Part shown: in pieces, positions 7,102 through 7,228 of the stretch | How positions within the stretch are numbered: the stretch's first letter is position 1 | Layout of the letters: every line of letters begins with the position of its first letter | Source: Bryobacterales bacterium | GTDB taxonomy: Bacteria; Acidobacteriota; Terriglobia; Bryobacterales; Bryobacteraceae | NCBI GenBank assembly: GCA_025462985.1 | Contig: JAOAPP010000745.1 | Coordinates: 1 to 7,228, forward strand | Length of the DNA: 7,228 nt | Reading direction: 5' to 3' | Made by a program: the position numbers and the translations under genes | Notes under the pieces: model-generated | Databases searched by the model: none | The model's input: the letters and a program-made list of their open reading frames with translations, nothing else | Told to the model about the DNA's origin: nothing

Positions 7102-7228
7102 ATGGGAATTGCAGCCTTTGCGTTCTTGGCCATCTTCATCCTCATCACCAGTGGAGGCTTGTTGCTCTTCTATCGAGAAGCCATGGTCGAACGCCTCACA
7201 GATCTGGTCACCCCGCACCGGACCAAGG
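7102..7228 (+). CDS. tadC: TadC, second inner-membrane platform protein (5' part only)
   Basis: Only the first 42 codons are in the window and the frame is open at the right edge. The start is ATG with GAGG five bases upstream, overlapping the tadB stop. The peptide begins with a long hydrophobic segment (MGIAAFAFLAIFILI, then GGLLLFY) and continues into a charged stretch (REAMVERLTDL), like the N-terminal anchor of TadC-type T2SSF proteins. The T2SSF domain itself lies beyond the window. The call rests mainly on position, seven bases after tadB in an otherwise canonical tadA-tadB-tadC order, together with this membrane anchor. Another short membrane protein cannot be excluded from these residues alone. 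Confidence 0.75.
   Translation, partial: MGIAAFAFLAIFILITSGGLLLFYREAMVERLTDLVTPHRTK

Overview
The window carries the front part of a Tad (tight adherence, Flp-type pilus) assembly operon on the + strand. A divergently transcribed sigma-54-dependent response regulator lies at the left edge. Base composition is moderately GC-rich, ribosome-binding sites are good Shine-Dalgarno sequences, and all genes are bacterial. A sigma-54 regulator of this kind beside a compact cpaA-cpaE-cpaF-tadB-tadC block, with a GT-C type membrane glycosyltransferase next to it, makes me think of Acidobacteriota. That taxonomic guess is inference from gene style only; no marker gene is present.

Layout. Positions 1-959 (- strand) hold the receiver domain and most of the AAA+ domain of an NtrC-family regulator; its DNA-binding end lies outside the window. 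Positions 960-1311 form a divergent control region with a perfect 9-bp inverted repeat. Positions 1312-2898 (+) encode a polytopic GT-C-like glycosyltransferase. From 2978 to the right edge the genes are closely packed on the + strand: an A24 prepilin peptidase (cpaA/tadV), a TadZ/CpaE localisation ATPase, the TadA/CpaF secretion ATPase, the inner-membrane platform protein TadB, and the first 42 codons of TadC. Gaps between the last four genes are only 7 to 32 bases, and each gene has its own Shine-Dalgarno site.

How they work together. In characterised Tad systems the prepilin peptidase matures Flp pilins and pseudopilins. TadA hydrolyses ATP to drive pilin insertion through the TadB/TadC platform, and TadZ places the machine in the cell. 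The genes for the pilin itself (flp), the outer-membrane secretin (cpaC/rcpA), its partner (cpaB/rcpC) and the pseudopilins are not visible here and must be elsewhere if the system works. The glycosyltransferase may modify surface components, and the regulator may control the locus; both links rest only on position.

The main points of interest are the unusual residues in the regulator, the clearly degenerate receiver and deviant P-loop in TadZ, the inverted repeat in the divergent control region, and the unusual gene content of the Tad block. I found no RNA genes, mobile elements or CRISPR arrays.
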